From contig DGBF01000197.1 in NCBI GenBank assembly GCA_002384725.1, forward strand, positions 3,116 through 14,056: 10,941 bases of DNA, in the 5' to 3' direction. Origin of the DNA: Flavobacteriales bacterium UBA4011 (GTDB lineage: Bacteria; Bacteroidota; Bacteroidia; Flavobacteriales_D; Crocinitomicaceae). Shown piece by piece: positions 1 through 5,795 of this stretch (the stretch's first letter is position 1; every line of letters starts with the position of its first letter). The notes under the pieces were generated by a model that did not search any database, had not been told where the DNA came from, and saw only the letters and a list, made by a program, of their open reading frames with translations. The translations under genes were made by a program, and so were the position numbers.

Positions 1-1
1 T

Positions 2-103
2 GGCAAAAGAGGCAATAGCCGGGAGCGAATTGACCTAGAGCATAGACCAAACAACAATTGGTATATTGATAAGAGTAGGATTGTAGGTTGGTTGAGAAAG
101 TGA
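2..103 (+). CDS. possible C-terminal end of a gene entering from the left
   Basis: A reading frame is open from the window edge for 33 codons and stops at TGA 101-103. Its translation ends in NNNWYIDKSRIVGWLRK, a polar, basic, tryptophan-containing tail that could be a real C-terminus. The other two forward frames stop earlier (TAG at 16-18 and at 36-38). A 33-codon open frame can occur by chance, and I recognise no family, so this is only a candidate. The sequence to the left of base 1 would decide it. Confidence 0.3.
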   Translation, partial: GKRGNSRERIDLEHRPNNNWYIDKSRIVGWLRK

Positions 104-135
104 AAAGTATTTAAGTAGAAAGTGATGCGTTTTTT

Positions 136-696
136 ATGAATAGCAAGATTCTGGTTCACGAAGGTTTTACGAACAACTATCTAATTCCTGGAATATTAGG
201 GTTTATTGTTGGGGTTATTCTTTCTGTTATACTTCATTACAAGGGATTTCCGCAGTTTTTCCCATTTGTAGGTGCACCTATAATTGGCATAAGCTTGATT
301 ATGGTTTCCGGTACAAATGGATTGGAGATTGATTTGGATAAAATGATATTTCGAAAATACGGCTCTTTTTTTGCGGTAAAAATAGGACGTTGGAAATCAC
401 TTGAAACACCGGAAAGCGCCGAATTATCTATATCCTCAGAAAGAACTCAAACCTTTGGAACCGTGGGTATGGTGGGTTATATTGTGCCAAATCAAGGAAA
501 ACTAAAGTCGATTACCTATGATGTTTTTATTAAAACTAAAACTGGAAATCGGCAAAGAATCTATGACTTTTTAGACTATAAAAACGCAAAAAAAGCATTG
601 AAAAGAATTGAATCAGTTATGGCTATTCCGATTCGTGATAAGGTTCGTGAAAAGTTAATTGAAAACATAGAAAAAAGATGGGCTCGAGGTTGGTGA
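136..696 (+). CDS. uncharacterised protein with two membrane segments and a soluble C-terminal domain
   Basis: The function is not recognised. The 186-residue product has a short polar N-terminus and two hydrophobic segments at about residues 16-34 (LIPGILGFIVGVILSVILH) and 41-58. A soluble part of about 125 residues follows, alternating beta-like stretches (GLEIDLDKMIFRKYG at 62-76, ITYDVFIKTKTGN at 126-138) with a basic C-terminal helix (146-184). This hairpin-plus-beta layout is reminiscent of small bacterial PH-like membrane proteins, but that is a guess from pattern, not a family match. The ATG at 136 is preceded by a T-run and no Shine-Dalgarno, which is usual for Bacteroidota. The gene converges with the KAS III gene. 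After its TGA the same frame stays open for 25 more codons (see findings). Confidence 0.75.
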   Translation: MNSKILVHEGFTNNYLIPGILGFIVGVILSVILHYKGFPQFFPFVGAPIIGISLIMVSGTNGLEIDLDKMIFRKYGSFFAVKIGRWKSLETPESAELSISSERTQTFGTVGMVGYIVPNQGKLKSITYDVFIKTKTGNRQRIYDFLDYKNAKKALKRIESVMAIPIRDKVREKLIENIEKRWARGW

Positions 697-774
697 AAAA
701 TCATAATATCGCAACGAAAATTCTTTACTGAATTATGGACCAACGACGAAATCTCTGGATGGGGTGACGAATAG

Positions 775-1833
775 TTACATTTCGTAAACAAAAGCATTTA
801 TATTCATCCCTGCGCCAACGGAGGCAAACAATAAAATATCTCCTTTTTTAATGGATTGGTTTTCAACTTGACCGCGAAGTAACAAATCGTACAAGGTCGG
901 CACAGTTGCTACGCTCGAATTACCCAATTTATGGATGCTCATAGGCATAATTCCTTTCGGCACTTTGGCGCCAAAAAGTTTGTAAAATCGTCCGATTATC
1001 GCTTCGTCCATTTTCTCATTGGCTTGATGAATAATGACTTTTGTGATTTTTTCAATAGGAATGTTGGATTTGTCTAAACACTGTTTCATGGCCAAGGGAA
1101 CTTTTGTTAAAGCAAATTCATAGATTTTACGCCCTTCCATTTTGATGTAACGCTCGTCTTGATTCATTTCTTTGTTGAACGAAGGTCCGAACGATAAAAA
1201 ATAGGCTTCATCATAGGTATAGGAGGCAGTATTATGGGAAAGAATCCCTCCCTCTTCGTCGGTTGCTTCAACTATGGTTGCTCCTGCCCCATCCGAATAA
1301 ATCATACTGTCACGATCATACTTATCGACTACTCTAGACAAGGTTTCAGCACCAATCACCAAACATTTTTTAGCCATTCCAGCGCGAATATAGGCTTGCG
1401 CCTGAATGACACCTTCTACCCAACCCGGGCAACCAAACAAAATATCATATGCGACACAATTTGGGTTTTTAATCTTCAAATCATGTTTGACCCGCGTCGC
1501 TAAACTTGGCAGAATATCGGTTTGTAATTTCCCGTGTTGCACATTACCGAAATTGTGTGCAAAAATGATATAATCCAAGGTTTCAGGGTCTACTTGTGCA
1601 TCTGCAATAGCCTTCTTTGCGGCAATAGACGCAATATCAGAGGTCACAAGCTCTTTATCTACATATCGGCGCTCTTCAATACCCGTTATTTCCAAAAATT
1701 TCGAAGCAATGACTTCTGGCGAATGTGGAAACTTAGAACCATCCTCATTTCTAAAAACATGGTTCGCAAAGTCTAAATTCGATACTACTTCTGTTGGAAT
1801 ATAAGATCCCGTTCCTGTGATTTTAATGCCCAT
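775..1833 (-). CDS. 3-oxoacyl-ACP synthase III (KAS III) family protein
   Basis: This is a thiolase-fold condensing enzyme of the FabH family, which joins an acyl-CoA to malonyl-ACP. The catalytic triad is visible: Cys135 in LFGCPGWVEG, His269 in IIHQANEKMDEA and Asn305 in HKLGNSSVATVP. Other family marks are the N-terminal GTGSYIP (7-13), TGIEERRYV (50-58), SDGAGA (180-185) and the glycine-rich end SVGAGMNINA (338-347). At 352 residues it is longer than E. coli FabH (about 317). The extra length includes an N-terminal insertion around residues 25-45, which I associate with the second, flavobacterial FabH-like paralogue; that comparison is from memory. The true chain-initiating FabH may therefore be elsewhere, and the acyl substrate here is unknown. 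It stands alone, with no fatty-acid genes beside it. The ATG at 1833 fits the conserved MGIKITGTG start. Confidence 0.93.
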   Translation of the reverse strand: MGIKITGTGSYIPTEVVSNLDFANHVFRNEDGSKFPHSPEVIASKFLEITGIEERRYVDKELVTSDIASIAAKKAIADAQVDPETLDYIIFAHNFGNVQHGKLQTDILPSLATRVKHDLKIKNPNCVAYDILFGCPGWVEGVIQAQAYIRAGMAKKCLVIGAETLSRVVDKYDRDSMIYSDGAGATIVEATDEEGGILSHNTASYTYDEAYFLSFGPSFNKEMNQDERYIKMEGRKIYEFALTKVPLAMKQCLDKSNIPIEKITKVIIHQANEKMDEAIIGRFYKLFGAKVPKGIMPMSIHKLGNSSVATVPTLYDLLLRGQVENQSIKKGDILLFASVGAGMNINAFVYEM

Positions 1834-1921
1834 TGCCTTAAATTTGTTTGATAAAAGTATGAAGGTATCTATATTGTTTTGTTTTATACTCTTGAATCGA
1901 CATCAACTTATAAAAAACTTT

Positions 1922-1968
1922 GAAGCAGCATAGATGTTTTATGCTTCTAATCTATCTCGTGAGGTTAG
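1922..1968. repeat. overlapping inverted repeats, mutually exclusive hairpins
   Basis: Three 6-bp inverted repeats interlock: GAAGCA 1922-1927 with TGCTTC 1942-1947, ATAGAT 1930-1935 with ATCTAT 1950-1955, and CTAATC 1947-1952 with GGTTAG 1963-1968 (one G-T pair). The first and second cannot both form. No T-run follows on either strand, so this is not an ordinary terminator. It lies about 90-135 bases upstream of the KAS III start on that gene's strand. Short stems are common in AT-rich DNA, so chance is a real possibility. Confidence 0.3.
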
Positions 1969-2203
1969 GAGTCCAATGATTTTTTTTCGAAAGAAACTTT
2001 ATAAATTTGATTCGTAATTAAGTTTTTTTTGCCCGCATTGCTAATGGGTTCTGTCGCATTAAACTAAAACAGACTGATTTTTGTAGTTTTTAATAAAGAC
2101 TGAAAAATACAACGTTTTGGCTCAGTGCAAACTTGAAAGCTTATCGCTTTCTACTACCCTACTTGCCATATACAGAAAGTTTCCAGCAAACAAAGAACAT
2201 TAT

Positions 2204-2317
2204 GTGAAAACCATAAAAACATTTGTAGCACCAATCTTATTTGCAATTTTAATTGCATCTGTATATCGTCTTGTTGAACGACACGAAAGACGCAAATCGA
2301 GTCTATTTCTTGATTAG
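2204..2317 (+). CDS. possible 37-residue single-pass membrane protein
   Basis: Starting at GTG 2204, the frame encodes 37 residues: a short basic N-terminus, one hydrophobic segment (FVAPILFAILIASVY, residues 7-21) and a strongly basic tail (RLVERHERRK). This looks like a small membrane protein with positive charges flanking the helix. The same frame is open upstream to 2087, but that part has no membrane character. No ATG is in frame, no clear promoter box is seen, and other frames here are also open for short distances. I recognise no family. The evidence is protein composition alone. Confidence 0.25.
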   Translation: MKTIKTFVAPILFAILIASVYRLVERHERRKSSLFLD

Positions 2318-2388
2318 ATATGAACATTGGGCCGCGATAAAGATATTTTATAATCCATGTTTTTCTTCTGTGCACCCTTTTATTTCCT

Positions 2389-2396
2389 TACTTTCG
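2389..2396 (+). promoter_or_regulatory. Bacteroidota -7 box of the gene at 2419
   Basis: TACTTTCG matches 7 of 8 positions of the Bacteroidota TAnnTTTG box. A T-rich TTTTTC at 2360-2365 sits about 23 bases upstream, in the place of the -33 element. The inferred transcription start is near 2402, which leaves an AT-rich leader of about 17 bases before the ATG. Confidence 0.5.
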
Positions 2397-2418
2397 TGTA
2401 TATATTATATAAAAGAAA

Positions 2419-2793
2419 ATGGTACAGGCAGAAAAGGCAGAAAATACTGAGTTTATCGAGAAAGCTGTTAATTATATAAAAGCGAAAGGATATGAATATA
2501 TCAAAGCTGACATTGAAGGATACGAAACACCTAAAACATTTCGCAGAAAGGGAACGGATGGCTTTATCACACCAGACATAGAAGCGGAAAAAAATGGTCG
2601 CACCTACTTCTTCGACATTAGTTTGAAGTCTGAAGATCCTTCTTTGTTGAAAACCAAATGGCTCTTTTTAGAATCATTGAGTAAAATGAAATCGGGGACT
2701 TTTAGAGTTATCACGACAAAAGGTCATTTCAAGTTTACGGATACTATGTTGGAAGATATTCACCTGGAAAACAAAACACCGATCAAAATTTAA
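2419..2793 (+). CDS. orphan PD-(D/E)xK nuclease-like protein
   Basis: The product is 124 residues with no signal peptide or membrane segment. After an N-terminal helix (9-25) it has TPDIEAEKNGRTYFFDISLK (51-70). A proline-aspartate pair (P52, D53) starts a beta-hairpin that ends in D66-I-S-L-K70, then comes a lysine-rich helix (78-91, KTKWLFLESLSKMK) and a strand plus loop FRVITTKGHFKF (95-106). This order resembles the restriction-endonuclease-like fold, with Asp53, Asp66 and Lys70 as candidate active-site residues. The spacing D-x-x-x-K differs from the textbook D/E-x-K, so nuclease activity is an inference. From memory, similar proteins in flavobacteria carry E-x-x-x-K here. The gene stands alone between its own promoter box and a strong terminator, with no methylase or recombinase beside it. 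The ATG at 2419 follows an A-rich leader. Confidence 0.7.
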   Translation: MVQAEKAENTEFIEKAVNYIKAKGYEYIKADIEGYETPKTFRRKGTDGFITPDIEAEKNGRTYFFDISLKSEDPSLLKTKWLFLESLSKMKSGTFRVITTKGHFKFTDTMLEDIHLENKTPIKI

Positions 2794-2815
2794 TTGGTCC
2801 GATACATTATATTAG

Positions 2816-2849
2816 AATCCATTCGAAAGAACATCGAATGGATTTTTTT
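2816..2849 (+). terminator. intrinsic terminator after the nuclease-like gene
   Basis: AATCCATTCG (2816-2825) and CGAATGGATT (2835-2844) form a perfect 10-bp stem with a 9-base loop, followed by a T-run to 2849. It lies 23 bases after the stop codon at 2793. The T-run is on the plus strand only, so it ends transcription of the 2419-2793 gene. Confidence 0.88.
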
Positions 2850-3026
2850 ATTTAGGAGCTTTCCCAAATTTCCGTTCAATTTCATTTAGAAAGAAGTGTT
2901 GTCTTCAATTAAAGTGAGCATTTCAAAAGTGAATTTGGTACTGATGAGGTTCTTACACATCTGCTAACGTCGATTTTCAACTTGTTGGCTCTGATATAAC
3001 AAAACGGTTCAATGAAAAAGGTAACC

Positions 3027-3272
3027 CTAGTCGAGTTCCCTTATCAAAGTTTCTGATGACTTTACATCGTCAACAAACCTAAAACTTTCATTCTTTTCCC
3101 ATTTTCTGGAATAAAAAGAAGAGGTTGTTGAACCAATTGGAATAGGAGCAGATTCCTTTTTTTTCAGTTTCATGGGTTCACCCCATTTGATTTCTCCTTC
3201 AAAATCTCCTTGGGCAAAAAGGGAAGTTGACCCAACAAGTAATGCAATAAGTAGTGATTTCAGTTTATTCAT
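3027..3272 (-). CDS. short secreted protein, probably an N-terminal fragment
   Basis: The 81-residue product begins with a clear Sec signal peptide: basic MNKLK, hydrophobic core LLIALLVGSTS, and cleavage expected after LFA (residue 20). The mature part starts GDFEGEIKWGEPMKLKKK and has a serine/threonine-rich patch (GSTTSSFYS, 47-55). The protein ends soon after, in a charged tail (VDDVKSSETLIRELD) that does not look like a domain end. I infer it is the start of a longer secreted protein cut short by a stop or frameshift. Downstream on this strand another frame is open for about 35 codons but is not recognisable. A near-consensus promoter box lies upstream at 3290-3297, so it may still be expressed. 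Function unknown. Confidence 0.55.
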   Translation of the reverse strand: MNKLKSLLIALLVGSTSLFAQGDFEGEIKWGEPMKLKKKESAPIPIGSTTSSFYSRKWEKNESFRFVDDVKSSETLIRELD

Positions 3273-3289
3273 GTTAAATTTATTTTTCT

Positions 3290-3297
3290 CTAAAATA
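3290..3297 (-). promoter_or_regulatory. -7 box of the short secreted protein gene
   Basis: On the minus strand TATTTTAG matches 7 of 8 positions of TAnnTTTG and ends 17 bases before the ATG at 3272. No clear -33 element is visible. Confidence 0.35.
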
Positions 3298-3463
3298 CGA
3301 TTCCATCTGAAAATAGAAAAGGAACTGACTACTTAAAAACTAAGACCATATGACCTGCTTAAAACTCTAGATTTTAATTTCCGCTTTGCGTGAAATGATC
3401 AATTAATCCGGTGTTAATACAATAATAAAAAACAATTATTCTAAAATAATGACCTTTTAAACA

Positions 3464-3484
3464 GGTTCTTTAACCTTTGTTAAA
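3464..3484 (+). promoter_or_regulatory. two overlapping palindromes, candidate operator
   Basis: GGTT-cttt-AACC (3464-3475) overlaps TTTAAC-cttt-GTTAAA (3469-3484). Both are perfect inverted repeats with the same four-base CTTT spacer and share TTTAACC. They end 20 bases before the ATG at 3505, where a repressor or an alternative sigma factor could act. No protein is known to bind here; this is read from symmetry only. Confidence 0.35.
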
Positions 3485-3504
3485 ACGATAAGACAAGAGG
3501 AATT

Positions 3505-3804
3505 ATGTTGAATTACGGAATTATACAAAACCAAGATGCCCCTCATTATGAATCGCAAAGTCATCTATCTTTATACGAATTGCCCTTGTATAAAGCAAAG
3601 GGAGATGAGACACATAAAATGGAACAGGAAACCAAAGCGATTGCTTGGTGCACAGTAGGACTAGCTTTGGCCCGGGAACTAAAATCACATGAAAAAATCG
3701 CTTTGTTTTCAGAATATATCCACAAACACCACAAGAATGCTTTTTCAGAAATGCCGCTTACGTATGAAAACCCAGGTGGCAATTTATGGCTGACCAAAAA
3801 TTAA
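3505..3804 (+). CDS. unrecognised 99-residue protein
   Basis: I do not recognise the family. The product is 99 residues, soluble, without signal peptide or membrane segment. It has a polar, tyrosine-rich N-terminal part (1-30), a helical middle (about 37-76, including AIAWCTVGLALARELK and EKIALFSEYIHKHHK) with four histidines at 62-76, and a proline/glycine-rich end (PLTYENPGGNLWLTKN). An AAGAGG-like purine stretch (3495-3500) lies 5 bases before the ATG and could be a ribosome binding site, less usual in this phylum. An operator-like palindrome pair lies just upstream. Its stop codon overlaps the helicase stop on the other strand by three bases. A 78-codon ORF on the minus strand inside it has unlikely composition and is taken as a shadow. 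Confidence 0.6.
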   Translation: MLNYGIIQNQDAPHYESQSHLSLYELPLYKAKGDETHKMEQETKAIAWCTVGLALARELKSHEKIALFSEYIHKHHKNAFSEMPLTYENPGGNLWLTKN

Positions 3805-4919
3805 ATCGCCCGAACCTGCTTGAAGTTAATCCCTAGCGATCGTTCGTATTTTCGAATGTATTTGATTTCTGCTGGATTGACGAAAGCCAATGACAAACCT
3901 TCTTTTCCCGCTCTTGCCGTACGACCACTGCGATGCGTGTAATATTCTTCGTTCTCAGGTAATTGATAATGCGCCACATACGCCAAATCGCTTACGTCGA
4001 TTCCTCTTGCCGCGATGTCCGTTGCCACTAATATTTGAGCCGAACCATTTTTAAACGCACGCATCGCTTTATCTCTTTCTTTCTGTGATAAATCTCCATG
4101 AATGCAATCTGCTAGAAGGTTTTTAGACAATAATTGCTTTGTCAAACGGATGGTCGCAGCCTTCGTTTTACAAAAAACTAAGCCCTGATTCTTATGTTCA
4201 CTGCGAATCAAAGACAGTAAGGCTGAAAATTTAACCTCGTCCTCACAAACCAAATAACTGTGTTGAATTTTATTGTTCACGATATTCTTTCCGCTCACTT
4301 TGATAATGTGGGCATCTGGCGAAATGTGTTTTTTTACTATATCCTGAATTCCAGTAGGCATTGTCGCCGAAAAAAGCCATTTATTCTCAACCGAATGAAG
4401 CATGCTTAGTATTTCATCTAATTCGGCTTTAAATCCCATGCTCAACATTTCATCCGCTTCATCGAGCACGATAGTTTTTACATTTCGAATATCGATCGCT
4501 TTCCGTTTCACTAAATCAATCAATCTACCTGGTGTAGCAACAACAATATGCGTTGGACGTTTCAAGGAGGATATTTGCTTGTCAATTTGTTCTCCACCAT
4601 ACACCGCTTCCGTGAAAATCTTTTCGCTGTATTTCGTGAATTTGAACAATTGTTTTGCGACTTGCTGCCCCAATTCTCTGGTCGGACATAGAATCAAACC
4701 TTGAATTTCATTCACGTTCGTATCAACTTTCGCCAATAAAGGCAAACCGTAGGCAGCCGTTTTTCCTGTCCCTGTTTGCGCCTGACCAATCAAATCGCGA
4801 TCGGTTTCCAACAAAATAGGAATCACTTTTTCTTGGATTTCAGTCGGATTGATGATTTTCAATTCATTTAATCCCTTTACAAAATTGGGGTGAATCCCTA
4901 ACTGTTCAAAACTTTTCAC
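3801..4919 (-). CDS. DEAD-box ATP-dependent RNA helicase, minimal core form
   Basis: This enzyme unwinds short RNA duplexes with ATP, in ribosome assembly, mRNA decay or cold adaptation. All core motifs are present in order: Q motif (FEQLGI 4-9 with PTEIQ 25-29), motif I AQTGTGKT 47-54, Ia PTRELGQQ 79-86, Ib TPGR 129-132, II DEAD 153-156, III SAT 184-186, IV LVFCKTK 247-253, V ATDIAARGID 299-308 and VI HRSGRTARAG 329-338. At 372 residues it ends right after the second RecA-like domain. There is no DbpA-type RNA-binding domain or basic tail, as DeaD/CshA proteins usually have, so RNA target choice must come from the core or partners. This may be normal for the subfamily. The start is GTG 4919-4917. 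No other start codon is in frame between it and the promoter box at 4936-4943, and the next residues (KSFEQLGI) fit the family start. Confidence 0.95.
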   Translation of the reverse strand: MKSFEQLGIHPNFVKGLNELKIINPTEIQEKVIPILLETDRDLIGQAQTGTGKTAAYGLPLLAKVDTNVNEIQGLILCPTRELGQQVAKQLFKFTKYSEKIFTEAVYGGEQIDKQISSLKRPTHIVVATPGRLIDLVKRKAIDIRNVKTIVLDEADEMLSMGFKAELDEILSMLHSVENKWLFSATMPTGIQDIVKKHISPDAHIIKVSGKNIVNNKIQHSYLVCEDEVKFSALLSLIRSEHKNQGLVFCKTKAATIRLTKQLLSKNLLADCIHGDLSQKERDKAMRAFKNGSAQILVATDIAARGIDVSDLAYVAHYQLPENEEYYTHRSGRTARAGKEGLSLAFVNPAEIKYIRKYERSLGINFKQVRAI

Positions 4920-4935
4920 GGTGTGTATTTTTGTG

Positions 4936-4969
4936 CAAAGATACGGGTATTATTTTGCCTTTCGAAAAT
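4936..4969 (-). promoter_or_regulatory. promoter of the DEAD-box helicase gene
   Basis: On the minus strand TATCTTTG (4943-4936) is a perfect TAnnTTTG box. TTTTCG (4969-4964) lies 20 bases upstream, in the position of the -33 TTTG element. The inferred start of transcription is near 4930, about 10 bases before the GTG. A weaker plus-strand pair (TTTG 4930-4933, TATTTTG 4951-4957) could serve the divergent endopeptidase gene, so the two promoters would overlap. Confidence 0.7.
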
Positions 4970-5004
4970 GGTACGATTTTCGCTTCATCCAAAGAAAAAA
5001 AACT

Positions 5005-5784
5005 ATGCGGTTTTCCACTAATCTGATTCTACAACTTTTAATAATTAATGCTTCGTGTCACGCTCAACTCGACACTAAAAAGGACTCCATTGTGGTGGAT
5101 AAAGTGAATAGTTATTTAGAAACGTATGAAGAAAACAATGATAAAAGTAATTCGAAAGGAACAGTCGGGAATGGAACTTTGGAAAATGGCAAACTAGTTC
5201 CTTTCTCTGGACCAAATTTCAATTATTTCGATACAACGAGTTATGTTTCGTCGAGAGCATTTGTGAATGATAAAGTGCGAACCGCGATGTTGAACACCTA
5301 CAAACAACTCCAAATTACCAGTCCCGAAAGACATTTTTGTATTATGGAATGTTCGCATGAGCATGGCGGAAAATTATCACCACATCGCACCCATCAAAAC
5401 GGATTGAGCGTGGATTTCATGACACCTCTTTTGAAAGATGGAGTGCCGTATTATGGCTTGGATAATTTGGGCGCTCAACATTATCTACTTGATTTTGATG
5501 AAAACGGTAAGTACACAAAAGACCCGTCGATTGCAATAGACTTTGATGCAATGGCACTTCATATTCTCACTTTGAACGAAGAAGCAAAAAAGATAGGACT
5601 TGAAATCGAAAAGGTGCTTTTCAAAATAGAATTGAAAGACGAACTTTATTGTAAACCCAAAGGCAGAGCATTATACGATTGTGGAATTTACTTCGCTCAA
5701 AAATTAACGCCCTTAATCAATGGATTGCATGACGATCACTATCACGTAGATTTTAAATTAATTCCGTGTTTTGCTACATTTTAA
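5005..5784 (+). CDS. secreted penicillin-insensitive murein endopeptidase-like metallopeptidase (MepA/M74, LAS fold)
   Basis: This is probably a zinc enzyme that cuts peptide cross-links in peptidoglycan outside the cytoplasm. The zinc motif HRTHQNGLSVD gives His130 and Asp137 (first His 127), and the second motif HDDHYHVDF at 242-250 gives His245 and His247. This matches MepA and related LAS peptidases, where H-x-x-H-x6-D and H-x-H bind zinc and the catalytic water. The order and roughly 110-residue spacing of the motifs also fit. The longest frame starts at 4921, but its first 28 residues are aromatic and basic with no secretion signal. From ATG 5005 the 259-residue product has a signal peptide (RFSTNLILQLLIINASCHA, cut before Gln21), so I prefer that start. 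An acidic, low-complexity linker (36-60) follows. Cys18 could instead be lipidated, though NASC is a poor lipobox. The broken SRPBCC gene follows after 11 bases. Confidence 0.83.
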   Translation: MRFSTNLILQLLIINASCHAQLDTKKDSIVVDKVNSYLETYEENNDKSNSKGTVGNGTLENGKLVPFSGPNFNYFDTTSYVSSRAFVNDKVRTAMLNTYKQLQITSPERHFCIMECSHEHGGKLSPHRTHQNGLSVDFMTPLLKDGVPYYGLDNLGAQHYLLDFDENGKYTKDPSIAIDFDAMALHILTLNEEAKKIGLEIEKVLFKIELKDELYCKPKGRALYDCGIYFAQKLTPLINGLHDDHYHVDFKLIPCFATF

Positions 5785-5795
5785 ATAAAAAAGGC

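Larger units (their letters stand above)
1834..2418. other. 585-base gene-poor stretch
   Basis: This AT-rich interval separates the starts of two divergent genes. It contains a weak promoter-like TACTTTTA for the KAS III gene (minus strand, 1852-1859), overlapping inverted repeats at 1922-1968, one doubtful 37-codon membrane ORF (2204-2317) and the promoter box of the gene at 2419. Frames on both strands are short, mutually overlapping and not recognisable. GGGTTCTGTCGCATT at 2046-2060 recalls the ends of some insertion sequences, but no partner repeat or transposase is present. I see no RNA gene. Confidence 0.6.

Noticed and set aside
576..797. Minus-strand 73-codon frame between the first two genes
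   Set aside because: It overlaps both the membrane protein gene and the end of the KAS III gene, with unlikely composition; a shadow frame.
2046..2060. GGGTTCTGTCGCATT resembles the terminal repeat of some insertion sequences
   Set aside because: No inverted partner, target duplication or transposase remnant was found nearby; one short match is not enough.
2117..2450. Longer frames at 2117-2317 and 2253-2450 on the plus strand and 2154-2375 on the minus strand
   Set aside because: They overlap one another, two run into or against the nuclease-like gene or its promoter, and none has a recognisable family. Only the 37-codon membrane part is kept as a doubtful candidate.
2850..3026. Possible remnant of a larger gene downstream of the short secreted protein
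   Set aside because: One frame on the minus strand is open for about 35 codons but shows no recognisable motif and no clear link to the upstream frame.
3561..3797. Minus-strand 78-codon frame that could extend the helicase C-terminus
   Set aside because: Its translation is Ser/Cys/Phe-rich and has no basic RNA-binding tail; it is antisense to the 99-residue ORF and not in continuity with the helicase.
4921..5004. N-terminal extension of the endopeptidase from ATG 4921
   Set aside because: It would place 28 aromatic/basic residues before the signal peptide and would be encoded across the divergent promoter region.
5766..5795. Upstream ATG 5766 for the SRPBCC gene
   Set aside because: It lies inside the end of the endopeptidase gene; ATG 5796 gives the normal family N-terminus MKNSIEISVEI.
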